Shown piece by piece: positions 48,198 through 60,575 of a stretch of 64,000 nt of DNA. How positions within the stretch are numbered: position 1 is the stretch's first letter; the number at the start of each line of letters is the position of its first letter. The stretch is from Temnothorax longispinosus (lineage: Eukaryota; Arthropoda; Insecta; Hymenoptera; Formicidae), in assembly GCF_030848805.1 (NCBI RefSeq), contig NC_092358.1, positions 8,844,433 through 8,908,432 on the forward strand, read 5' to 3'. The translations under genes and the position numbers were made by a program. A model generated the notes under the pieces. That model was not told the DNA's origin. It was given only the letters and a program-made list of their open reading frames with translations, and did not search any database.

Positions 48198-48330
48198 GCT
48201 GATTTTGTAACTCTTAACGACAGTTTCGTTTATCATTATATTGTCGTTGCGCTGCTTTTTTACCATGTATAATATTTGCGCAACGATAATATAACGATAA
48301 CAAAACCGCCGTTAAGGGTTACAGAATCGC
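48198..48330. mobile_element. Palindromic MITE, copy 2
   Basis: Same element as 19656-19875, with one core instead of two. Flanks CAACT and GGACG match the uninterrupted spacer at 28144-28153, so the insertion point is clear. Confidence 0.8.
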
Positions 48331-48701
48331 TGGACGTATTGCAGTTGTCGGCAGCTATTATGTTTGCCGCGACTTGAATGAAAGGCAAAAGGAAAACATT
48401 AAAACAAGCTAACTTTGCACTACTTGCAACAATTGAGTATGCGACAAACATCTTATAAGCAAGTTAACGTGCTATTACTGTATCCAAGTTTCCTCGTAAT
48501 TATTCTAAACATTGTAGGTTACCATATTTTGAAATTATAATAGAATAAAAAGAATGCCTCTTTTCCATTAATTTGACTGTATTAAAGCCCACGTTCTGTC
48601 CGCTTAATATTTGTACAATGCATTGCAATATATTATCATTAATTATGCATACTTTATATTTAATCTGTTTAGGGATTATGCAGTGCTATAAATTGGCATG
48701 A

Positions 48702-51700
48702 TTATTGATTCGTATAATAAATAAATGTGAAGTAAGATATTGATGCGCTGGCCAGCTGCAATAAAAGATATCTTTTTCAAATGTTTGAAATATATTATAT
48801 CGAATATATTGGGATATAATTACCGTGACGAAGCATTCTAAGGACCCTTTAATCATTCCGCCAACAAATATCTGTAAAGTTTTATTGCCCCTTTGCAATA
48901 GGAACAATATTAACTTCTGTATATGTAAGGGAGCCATATACCATTGAACGTTGTATCTATATGAAATGACGATTAAATGCGATCAATATCAATAATTCTA
49001 TGATGATAAAATAATTCATTTATAATTTAAATTAATTCTCTCTTATAAATATTATAACGCATAGTTATCTTACGAATTATTTATCTTTAACTTTGTATGA
49101 ATTTTGTATCGTATTATGTATTTCTTAATTCCAGCTTGTGTGTGTGTGTGTGTGTGTTTATTGCACAAATTTTGACTCTTGCGTATCACATGAGAATATT
49201 TCTTACACTGTAGCAAATATGCCATTGTTTTCATCCATAAGTTGTTGCGAAATATCGTTGCAGAGGAAAGTATATAAATAATACATATTTACATATATTA
49301 AGGACTGTAACACTTTCCCGCTAATTTGTCCAGATGATATCTCTCGAAAAATCTAAAATGCGAGCTATTTACTTGAAAGTTTAAAAATAGAAAACCAAAC
49401 TTACTCGATAAAGATTGAGGCTCGCGTAAAGCAATCCATTCAATATTAAAACGAAGAACGTTATGTTAAATGAAGATAGAAAAGTTTTGAGTATCCTTTA
49501 AGAAGGAATAGATATTAGTAGCTGTACAATACGTATCGTAACATGCAGAAATAATCTCAGAGATAAATTCTTTAGCCATTTCCGAGTGCGATTTCCATTT
49601 GATGCTAACACTGTTTTTTTTTTAATTACCTTTTTTCCGATATTAAATGTTAATATTTATTATATTTAAGTTAAAATAATATAGCTAGATAAAGTTTCTA
49701 ATAAAAGTTTTTGAAAAATGGTTTAAATTGAGTGGTAAAATGGTAAAATTGAGTAAAATTTAATTATGTAGGTATTAATTTAAAATTAATTCATACAATT
49801 ATTATAAATTTATATCGCAAGAGTCACACGTTTTAAATTATTTATAACTTAAGAAATATCAATAAGTTGATATTTTTTTCTGAAAGAAATATTGACGTCA
49901 GTAAGAACTTATATCTGAACTAAATTCCAGATATTACGATACATCCTGTGCATCTGTTTAATGACCACCATACTTTAAAGCTTTGCGATGCATATCTACG
50001 GCATAAATGATGCTCTTGTGAATCAAACTCGCACTTTTCGTGCCGCTCATTCGTGTAATACTGATTGTCATGATCCGCTCCATACGGTAACTGTAAATAA
50101 CTGAAATGTTAACTATAATTGTATAATAATTTACATTTGCATAATGTGAGTTGTGTCACGTTACCACGTGCAAAAATTTTAAAATAAATCCTAATATAAA
50201 ACCAACACAGTTTCACAATTGATTTGATGCAACGTAACAAATATTTACAACACAAATTTAAGTAATCTTCTTACCATTAATTTTCTTACCTGGTAATCTT
50301 TAACATTCCGCAGACATGTTGCATGTATAATATGAACATTGTTCCTATCGCTACTATTGTAAGCCCTCCTATGCAGAATGCTGCATCCGTATGCAATATA
50401 ATTAAATAAAAATATCTTTCTTGATCGATGAAGTACTCTGTGACGATCTGTAACGATGGATTTGGCCGGGACGCGTTTGCAGAGAATACAATATCGTATA
50501 TGTATGGCAAAAATGGTGTAAGAATAAAAGAAGTCACGCTGAAGACAACGAGCACTACAGAACGATTTGAAAAACAATAGTAAAAAAATTATTAATTAAT
50601 GTTTTTAAATATTATTGCATATTCTAATTTTTTTTTTATTTAATCTTCCAACCTTCTATGAAATATCGTCCAATATACATGGCTATACATGGCTACTTTA
50701 AATTCCATGCTCGCATATACATGCGCTTCTCAAAATATATTAGAAACAGACAAAAGTTTGTAAAGAAGGGTATTTTGATTTCAAGAATATTATTTGGTCG
50801 GAATTTTCTATAGAGGTGTCTTTTCATTTATGCTGTGTGTAACATATAGTATAAGGATGGCACGAAAAGACGCCGCAAAGATTTCAGATAATAATGAAGC
50901 AATGTATACAGTGTATACATACGTGTGATGACTTGATGTATAATAATATCACCACACATACCTATGTGCGCATTGCTTTATTATCTATAAATTAATTGCT
51001 TAAAAAAGCACTGCGCTTTTGCTGTTTATGTTGTTAATTTAAAAATACGATTACGAAATTTGAGGCACAATACTCTACAACCGCAAATATGTCGTCATGT
51101 CATTTAATTAATAGAAACAGTATTTGAATTTAAATAAAACCTGCATATTTCCTGATGAATAATGAAAAACTGAGAGATTGTCTTACGCGTAAGTGCTTCA
51201 GTATAACGTTTAGCAACGCTCCAGTATTTTTCTATAATGGCAATTTCTCCTTCGTCTTTTAGATCGTCGTAAGTGTGTTGAAGTAGATCTAATAAATATT
51301 TTACCTGTCATCATACAATAATTTTCTATGCTACTTTTTACTTAAAAGTTGATACGGACTGTATCACAACACTGTTATTTGGACACGCATTTGTCCAAAT
51401 AAAGAATAATTCTTATCACTTACAAAATCCATGTTAAAGTGGAACGAGAAGTATGTTATCACGAAGTTAAAAAAGACGGTTGTGACAGAGAGAATTTCAA
51501 TAACTAATTGCAGATCGCATTTTGTGGTCGCAAATGTTGTAAACTATGGGAAATAATTTTGCTGAATTATTTGTATTAAAGGAATATTTTGCTTGTGTCG
51601 ACAAATAGAAAAATTTAAATTATCAATTGTTTTTCTACGCGGAATTCCGCGTAAAAAAACAATTGATAATTTAAATTTTTCTATTTGTTGACAAGCAAAA

Positions 51701-51800
51701 TATTCCTTTTGTTCAACTATTAATAGTTGAACAAAAAGCGCAATGTATGTATAATCATACTTACATCACAGAGTAAGTATAATATAATAAAAATATACTA

Positions 51801-51837
<37 letters not shown>

Positions 51838-52125
51838 TATAATTATATACATATAAATTTAAATGTGAAACAAGTTGCTATCAATAGCAATGTGGTAATT
51901 AATTAATAATTAATACATTATTATTATCATTATTAAATAAGAACATTTCTCGTAAAAAACTACTAAAATATATTGACTTACTTGAAATATGATAAAACTT
52001 CCCAGAATTCCATAATGCAAAGTCAGTTGCAATTGAACAAGTTTGGATTGTTTATAAGGCCACAAGCCAATCGCGAGCAAAAGAATCCGATTGAGACTAA
52101 AGTACCGATCCTTCGCGCTGATCAT
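48702..52125 (-). CDS. OR-E: nine-exon odorant receptor, intact (395 aa)
   Basis: Odorant receptor (7tm_6), predicted membrane-embedded, Orco-dependent. Exons 1 to 9: 51982-52125, 51424-51543, 51187-51304, 50290-50554, 49974-50090, 49405-49495, 49207-49352, 48824-48956, 48702-48755. The frame is open throughout. Motifs: MISAKDRYFSLNRILLLAIG (exon 1), FTTFATTKCDLQ (exon 2), TEYFIDQERYFYLIILHTDA and QHVCGMLKIT (exon 4), AVDMHRKALK (exon 5), YNVQWYMAPLHIQKLILFLL (exon 8), SISYFTFIYYTNQ (exon 9). An in-frame ATG lies 129 nt further upstream (52254), but the MISAKD start gives the 144-nt exon of all paralogs. Compact introns without transposons. Exons 5 (117 nt) and 7 (146 nt) are longer than in A-D, so it stands outside that clade. 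Confidence 0.92.
49136..49157. repeat. (GT)n tract in OR-E intron 7
   Basis: A short run of GT dinucleotides in the intron between exons 7 and 8. Confidence 0.9.
51585..51725. repeat. Hairpin in the spacer between OR-E exons 1 and 2
   Basis: AATATTTTGCTTGT...AAATTTAAATTATCAATTG and its inverted copy face each other around CTACGCGGAATTCCGCGTA, a strong intronic hairpin with arms of over 50 bp. Not seen in the other receptors. Confidence 0.8.
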
Positions 52126-52924
52126 CTCTTCGAGCATCGAAACACATGTGACTGCGAAGATGTCGAGGACATTCCGTTCATCCCCTCTTTTCGACCGATC
52201 GATTGATATTCCTTCTTTTAGCGTAAATTTTACCATTAAACTTATAGTAACCATTAAAGAACATTATGAAAAAATTCAAACACTTACAATTTTGCAATTT
52301 TTACCTTCGAAGAGGTCTATGATTAAGCGATCGATGCGACGCATAGGGGAATACAACAGATGTCTTCTTCTCATAAAAATGAAGAAGAAAGGACTTTCGT
52401 GAAGAGAATATTCACGTAAAAGTCACTCTGGCGCATTCTGTTGTTTTCGGTTGTTGCTGGGGGACTTTACACATTTACACATTACTATATATATATCTAT
52501 ATGTTTGATATTTGAAAGAGAGTAAGTTATCAATTTCAAATATATCGACACGTTTTTATCAAGTTCGTGTTGTCGCATGTCACAAGCAAATAATATCACA
52601 ATGGAAAAATAGTTATATGTTTTATACCTTTTTGTATTTTTCTTTACACATACCATTCATGTCATTTATGAACAGAACATTTTAAAAAATTGTAAATGCT
52701 AGTATATATAGGTATAAACTAAATTAGCATAAATTATTTTGTTATGGCTGACGCGTATCATTGTAAACATTGCTTATAAAAAATTAATGATCGAAAATAC
52801 AGTACAAAATTAATTGTTCTTATATTTTATATATTTAAAGAATGCGACATGTACATACATTATTTTCATTTTTAAATCCTTTTGCAAAAGCCTAACAAAG
52901 TAATATTTTGGATTAAATAATTTT
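52126..52924. other. OR-E upstream region
   Basis: The minus strand upstream of the chosen start stays open to 52254. Beyond that the sequence is AT-rich with no gene. No promoter element can be asserted. Confidence 0.5.
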
Positions 52925-53271
52925 TTCACAACACCTCCACGAAAAGTTCGACTTTCGATGCCTGTAGAGAGGGGCAAAAGTGGCCAATTTCACAAGCAGG
53001 GCTTACCCTGAAAAAAGGGAAGAAAATTGATACTTTCTACCCGGTATAGCGGGCGGAAAGTATTAATTTTCTTCCCTGGGGAGGAAAGTAAGCCCTGGCG
53101 TGAAATTGGCCACTCTCGCCCCTCTCGAAGCATGGAAGTCGAACATTTTCGTAAAGGTGTTGTGAAAAATATCACCTGTGCACCTCGGGTCGAAAACTTT
53201 TTCAGACGAGTGTGAAGTTTGCCGTCCGAGCCGAAGGCGAGGCAACTTTCTCCCCTTGGTGCACAATATAC
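52925..53271. repeat. Palindromic GC-rich repeat, copy 2
   Basis: Inverted arms 52925-52960 and about 53130-53166 (TTCACAACACC...GGTGTTGTGAA). The core has a second mirror: GGAAGAAAATTGATACTTTC against GAAAGTATTAATTTTCTTCC. A GCCGTCCGAGCCGAAGGCGA tail follows. It separates OR-E from OR-F. No transposase; class unknown. Confidence 0.75.
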
Positions 53272-53375
53272 TATTATTTTCCATGTTTTGCTTGTGTGGA
53301 GCGAAATCTCCAGCTAAACTACATGTTCAAAAGTAAGGTTTTTTCCTTTTTCAATAATATAAATAATACAATAAG

Positions 53376-53417
<42 letters not shown>

Positions 53418-53473
53418 AAATTTTAATTAATTATACATATACCATGCTATTAGATTTATTTTTTCAGTCTTTT

Positions 53474-56400
53474 TTAGTGTATCGAATATATAACAGCAAA
53501 GTAAGATATCGAAGCCTTCACCAGCTGCAATAGATTATATCATTTAACCCATATTCATCGTATGCTATCTTAAGTAAATTCTGATATACGATATATTTTT
53601 TTTTACCGTAGCGAAACATTCGAACGATCCGTCAAATAGTCCTTTGATACTCAAAGTGAATTTTTTGGTGCCTCTTTGCAATAGAAACAGTATCATTTTT
53701 GTATGTATAAGGGAGTCATATACCACTGAACGCTGTACCTGCGAAATTAGACGAACAAAAATTGGGAGTTTGAAAAAAAAAAATTATTTAATAATAATAA
53801 TTAACATACTCTCTAATCATTCTATAAATAAGATATTTACCTTTATTTTTAATATAAATATGCACAAATTGCTTATGTGTACGCACATATAATAATATTC
53901 TATATAATAAAATTTTCTTACGCAGTAACAAATACGTAATTAGTATGATCAATAACGTTCTGCCCGGCATAGTTGGCTAGGAACATGTATAAAATACAAA
54001 TTGTTACGAATAGAAAGGGAAATAATAAATCTTTGACATTATCTTGAGACGAACCAATCTGAGAAATCTAAAATACGATCATTATAGAGAGTAGGTATTA
54101 CGGAGAGAAGAGAAAGAATTTTCTGCCTACGTTTCATCTGTTATTTTTTACATGGTAAGTGATCTCATTATAACCAGAATTCTGACTCATTTAATTGAAG
54201 AAAAAAAACAGATTTATACGTAGAATTAATTATAAATATCAATTAAATAAAGTTATTAATAAAAGTACATTCTCTCTTGTTATAGATTTATAGAACTACA
54301 TTATGGAATATTAAACACCCTTTCCAAATAAAGATTTATCGAGACTTACTTGGAAGAGATTAAGGCTCAAAGAGACTACTCCGACTGCTATTAGACAGAA
54401 TAGCATTGTCTCAAATTTAGATACCAAGAGTTCAGACAATCTTTAAACACAAGTAAATATTATTATATGACTTATATGTATAATTCTTGCATACTAACTT
54501 CATAGCTTGCCGATGCATATCTATAGCACAAATTATCCCTTCGAATATTACTTTCTCATTCTTCTTACTAATGTTTTTCAGCATATTGATTCTCATTACA
54601 CGTTCAATACGATAACTATAAATAACATATTTATCGAGTACATATACTTTCTTTGTTTTTACAAGTTAAACTTTATTTTCAGATCCTTTTTTTTTCGAAA
54701 TATAATAACAATTCCTTTTGTTTAATTTATAATTTAAGGTAACAAACAGAATTTCTATTTATAATAATAATATAATTTCCTTTATAATTTGAATTTTTGT
54801 AACCATTTCTATATTTCTAGCATACCTGGAGATTCTAAACATTCCACATGTAAGTTGGAGATACACAATAAGCATTGTTCCTCCAGCTATTATTATAAAC
54901 AGCCCTATGCAAAATGCTACGTTGATATGTAATAGAATTAAAGAGAAATATCTTTCTTGATCGACGAAGTATTCCGTTATGAATTGCATTCGACATGCTT
55001 GAGAAACATTTATTGGCAAAACATCAAAAGTACTCGATAAAAATTCAGCAGCAATAGAAGTAAATACACTGCAAACGCCAAATACTAAAGAATGTTTGAA
55101 AGTAACTTGTATAATTTTCTGTCAAATAATATCTTAAAATATTGCTTTACGTATATGTATATTCTATCTCAAATTTTATATTTCATCAAACTCAATTATA
55201 ATCGGCTTCTACTATTATTCAACTCATAATTCTACACGTTGAAATTTTATTCTTTATATCAAGCGAACACTATCTACTAATTGTTTATTCTTTATATTTA
55301 AATATCTTTAATCCAAAAATCATTATTTCTCTCCCAATATATTATACAAAACATGTATTTTAATGGAGTGATGTATCATACATATGTGTGCAGATAAATT
55401 ATTGTTATTTGTCAAGATTAATTTGTCTTCTACTGAAGTAGCTTGCACGTAAACAAGACGAACTATAAGCAAATGCAAATCTAAAAATATTATCTTACTT
55501 GTAAGTGCAGCCGTGTAACGTTTTCCATTATAGCCATACTCTTCCATGATAGTGTTTTCACATTCATCTTGTAGTTTATCGTATACGTGCTGAAGTTGCG
55601 TCAATAAATTCTTTACCTGTCAATCCAGTAACTTTTATACCACCTTTGTGTATATTTTTTCAGAAAGATCGTTGAGTATAAAAATGTTAACTTACAGCTT
55701 TCATGTTACAAGCAAAAGAGATGTAGTTTATCATAAAGATAGCAAAGGAAAACGTGACAGACAGAATCTTGACGATGAGATCCGAAGTACATTTTGAAGT
55801 TAAAAATGCGGTAAACTGCAAGCAATAATTTCATTAAAATGCTTGTATTTGAAATTTGTTTTTTATACATTTCATAACTTCTAAATTATAGAATTGTTAC
55901 TTTATATGTATATAATAATTTTACAAAAGAAAGATAATAATAATTATGTACGTGATGTCTTGCAACTATTGTACAATATTTAAATAGAACAGAGATTTTA
56001 ATAAAAGACAAAAATTCTAAAAGTCAGAATTACAAGAATATTCAAAAAGTAAGCAATCAATCAAAATCAGTAAATAGTATTTTTTAAACCTTAAGTAAAT
56101 TTTTTTACTTAATATTAGTATTTTTTAAATTTTACAATATCAATTCTGATATTACACATGTACGCGCACCTATCATTAAATATTGATCTTCATATCTAAG
56201 GTAATATTGATTTTCTCTGTTCCGCTGACATACAATGTTGGTTTCTTATATACACTGCTTCTATGTACATGTATACATTTTAACAACCAGCTATACATTA
56301 GCAAGTTAATTATCAATGGCAGGGCTTACTCGTTACATGCAAATTATTAAAAATTTTAGATTATTGAAAATTTAATTGTTTATTTAAAAACAATTATTAG

Positions 56401-57120
56401 ATGTAGCGAATTATTAAATAATCTAATGTTTGTTTTTATTGAAAGAATAAAGTTAAAACGTATTTTGTTTTTGTCGAAAAACAGAAATGAATATATACAT
56501 ATATTATTGTTCTTCCTAAATTGTTATTAAGTAAAAAAGATCACAAATCACAAATATTCATTCAAATGTTTATATTTTCTGCAGCTAATAAATCTTCCTT
56601 TCTTTGTTTATTAAAATTACAAAATTTTGAATTTTATATTTGAATAGATAAATCTCACGGTAATCATCAATGTTTTGATCGCTTATAATTAACATTGATA
56701 TTTCTAAGACTTTTTATAGTAATTGTACTCTTCAAAAGATACTGTTAGAGTGTTACACAATGAAGTGAACATATTGTAATACAATTAATACATGAAATAA
56801 TTTTCTTTTTTATATAAATTATTATATTAAATTATGTATATGATAATAAAAGATGTAATATAAATTATCTAAAAGTACAACTTTTTTAGATAATTTATAT
56901 CTACTTTATATCAAATATACAAAGTATATAACTTATCTAAAAGTAATAATATTTAAGAAAAGAAATATAGTCTTACTTGAAACAAAACAGCAGTCGCAAG
57001 AATAATCAGGAAGAAAATAAACCGAAAACGTACGAGTTTCGTTCGTTGATAAGGCCACAGCCCTACAGCGAGTAAGAGAATCTTATTAAGACTAAAGTAT
57101 TGGGCTTCGATAGAGATCAT
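53474..57120 (-). pseudogene. OR-F: nine-exon odorant receptor with one frameshift
   Basis: Odorant receptor (7tm_6). Exons 1 to 9: 56977-57120, 55696-55815, 55499-55616, 54826-55084, 54499-54615, 54350-54440, 53922-54067, 53607-53738, 53474-53524. Motifs: MISIEAQYFSLNKILLLAVG (exon 1), FTAFLTSKCTSDL (exon 2), TEYFVDQERYFSLILLHINV (exon 4), AIDMHRQAMK (exon 5), ANYAGQNVIDHTNYVF (exon 7), SISYFAVIYSIH (exon 9). Exon 8 is 132 nt against 133: an A-run after TACAC... reads five As where OR-G and OR-H imply six positions, giving TGA right after IQK. All other exons are sound and would give 392 aa. It is either a young pseudogene or a base-call error in a homopolymer. An in-frame ATG also exists at 57165. 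Clade with OR-G and OR-H. Confidence 0.85.
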
Positions 57121-58089
57121 TTCTTTGCAACCTCCAAAATAAGACTGCGAAGATATCGAAGGCATGATTGCTCCCTCCTTTTTGCATTCATTAAACAGAT
57201 ATTCTATGGCTGCTCTCTTTTGGTATAAATTTTAACGCAATTTTCCTAATGTCGTTCGTACGCAAGACGGCACGAGACACTATCGTGAGATCAAAACATT
57301 CGCATTTTAATAATATTTCTCACAAAAGCTATGATTAAGCGATCGATTTAATACCAGTGAAATTCAGCAGATGTTCTATTTCGCATAACAAAATTACTCG
57401 TGAGAGAACTATATTTCCGCGAGAACAATACAAGAGTTGCGCATGCGTATTTAACACTTGAAATTCATGACTTTACACGCTTTATTCCTGTTCGTGCAAT
57501 CGTAAGAGTTTTATCTGCAAGGAGAATATGTCCATCCCTTCAGTCTTAAGTATATGTATTATTAAACATTCAAGTTATTGTTCAAGGTAATACATTATTC
57601 TCTTTTCCTTCTCTATCAAAGCATAAGAATACGTATTTTATGTTCTTCATAACTCCACCGTCGTACCAACAAAAAACTTAAATTTAAAGTTTTAAAAATA
57701 TTTATGCTAATAATAATTATATTTATCTAAAAGTAATATGTGTCGGCAAATATATTTCTAACAGAGATAATCATGTTTAAACGCAATGCAATGTTAATTA
57801 AATTTTTAACCCAATTTTATTTTAAAGTATAGTAATATGTGATTTGCTCCAATATCCATTATGAATATGTGATATGCATCAACGTCTTTGATTGAATAAT
57901 TTCATGTGTGATATTTTATATCTCTGCATTTGAAATGTTTCATTTATAAACAACACTATCAATTAATCTGTTTACTCAAAATTATATACAACTGAATTTT
58001 ATACAAAATATGAAATAAAAATATCAAGAATTTTTAATTAATTATTGCATATTGTTTACATTCTAATATAATTAAGTTTTATTTTTTGT
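57121..58089. repeat. OR-F to OR-G spacer, duplicated at 62360-63321
   Basis: No gene is seen. It aligns well with 62360-63321, the spacer between OR-G and OR-H, so the F-G-H unit was duplicated with its promoter region. The shared block just upstream of the starts (57180-57540 and 62450-62780) is the obvious place for shared control elements; none is identified here. Confidence 0.75.
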
Positions 58090-60536
58090 TTATGTTTGTA
58101 TAGAATACATAACGGTAAAGTAAGATACCGAAGCCTTTACCAGCTGTAACGAATAATATTATTAAGTATGTTTATTATGTTACAAATCAAATAGATATAC
58201 ATATAGCAACACATGATATACGATTTTCTTACCGTCGCAAAACACTCTAACGATCCAATAAACAATCCACCGACACTCAAAGAAAAATTTTTGGCGCCTC
58301 TTTGCAACAAAAAAAGTATAATTCTTTGTATGTGTAAGGGAGCTAGATACCATTGAACGCTGTACCTGTGAAAATAAAATTGGTCAAATTAAAAAAAAAA
58401 CGATATTTTAAAAGAGAAAAAGAAATACATAAATAATATTCAGTACACTTCGTACGTTTTATAGATAAAGTGCTTGTTTACTAAAGGCAGATAAAGTGCA
58501 TGCAAATACAATATATATACATATAATAACATCTGATAAAAAAGTCTTTTACGCAGTAATGAATACGTGACTAGTATGATCCATAATGTCTTGTCCAACA
58601 TAATTAGCAACAAACATGTATACAATGCTGGCCATTACGAACAAAACGGGAAGTAAAAATTCGTTGATATTATCATCAAATGCACTAATCTGAAAAATAT
58701 AATATAAGAAATTCGCGAACATACTGATTTATTTGCGTTTGGATTGCAGCAAGTTGCTTTAGAAAATATGCTGAGTTATAGAAATGGTGAAATATGCAAA
58801 ATTGTTAAGAATTACAAAATTAATATTTATAAACGAAAATTTATACGCAAAATTAGAAGTATTAGAAACAACACATTCTTTTTATGACCCGAATAGTAAA
58901 TTATAATGTAACATATCTTTCAAATGTAGAGATTTGTTAGATGACTAAGACTTACTCGGAAGAGATTGAGACTCAAAGAAATTACTCCTACTGCTATTAA
59001 GCAGAACAGCATTATCTCAAACTTGGATATCAATAATTCAGACAATCTTCAAACATAAACAAATATTATTTTATGATATATTTATTATATTTCAAATCCA
59101 ATTAAGCTATCAATTGAGCCTACTTAAAATTTGATCGGTTCAGTCGTTTATAAGATCCGATAATCTAACGGTCTCTCAACTCGACGGTTCGCGTAAAGAT
59201 ACACGATCTGTCTCGCTGCGTACACTTAGCGCGAGACTACCGTGTCTCTTGATATGTAGATATATTATGTACATACTAACTTCATAGCTTGCCGATGAAT
59301 ATCGATGGCGCATATTATTCCTTTAAATATCAAAATTTCGTTCTCTGAGGTAATATTTTGTAGCACACTAGTTCTCATTACGCGTTCAATACGATAACTA
59401 TAAAAAATATGTTTGTTTACTTGTTTATCTTTTGCCTTTTAAAAATTATCTTTAGATTTATCCAAAATAATTATATAATTTTGTTTATAATTAGAATTTT
59501 TGTAGCTTTCTCTAGATTTGTTTTATACCTTGAGATCCTAAACATTCCACAGGTATGTTGGAAATATGCTACGATAATTTAAAAAAATGTATTTATCAAA
59601 CTTTATTTTTTTTGCCTTTTAAAAGTGAATTATATCTTTAGATTTATTCAAAATTATTATACAATTTTGTTTAAAATATGAATTTTTTAACCTTTACTAT
59701 TTTTTATACCTTGAGATCCTAAACATTCCGCAGGTATGTTGGAGATATGTTATAAGCATTGTTCCTATCGCTATCATCGCGGTACATCCTATGCAAAAAG
59801 CTGTGTACGTATGCAACACAATTAAATAAAAGTGTCTTTTTTGATCAATAAAATATTCCGTTGTAATAAGTAAATCACAAGATTGAGATACGTTTCTCGA
59901 TAAAATGATGTTGAAGATACTTGACCAAAATTGAGCGACAATAAAAGCAAATATGCTACAAGCGGCAAGTGCTACAAAGTGTTAGAAAGGAAATTGTTAT
60001 ACAAATGTCTGCGTATAAAAATATTCACATTGCCTTTTGTATTATGTGTGAAGTAAAACGTGTAGTAATGTAAAATTAAAAATTTGTCTTACTTGTAAGT
60101 ATAACTGTGTACCATTTGGCATTGTAGCTGTATTTTTCTATAATAATGTTTTCATATTCATCTTTTATATCGTTGTATATATGCTGAAGTTGGGCCAGTA
60201 AATTCTTTACCTGTCAGCCCAGTAACATTTTATATCGTCATTTATATTTTTCACAAGTTGTGGAATATAAATGTTATTACAGAGATGTTAATTCAATCGA
60301 GTGTCTTTAACTTACAGCTTCCATATTAAAAGCAAAGGAGATATATTTTATCACAAACGTAGTAAAAAAAGATATAACAGAGAGAACCTTGACGATGAGA
60401 TACGAAGTGCATTTTGAAGTTAAAAACGTGGTGAACTGCAAGCAATAATTTCATTAAAATGCATGTAAAAAATCTATTTTTTAAATATTTTATAATTTTT
60501 AATTTATATAAGCTTAATTGCTATGTATATATATAT

Positions 60537-60575
<39 letters not shown>

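Noticed and set aside
51910..52254. Start of OR-E at the upstream ATG (52254)
   Set aside because: Possible but not preferred: the downstream ATG at 52125 gives the 144-nt exon 1 of all the other receptors.
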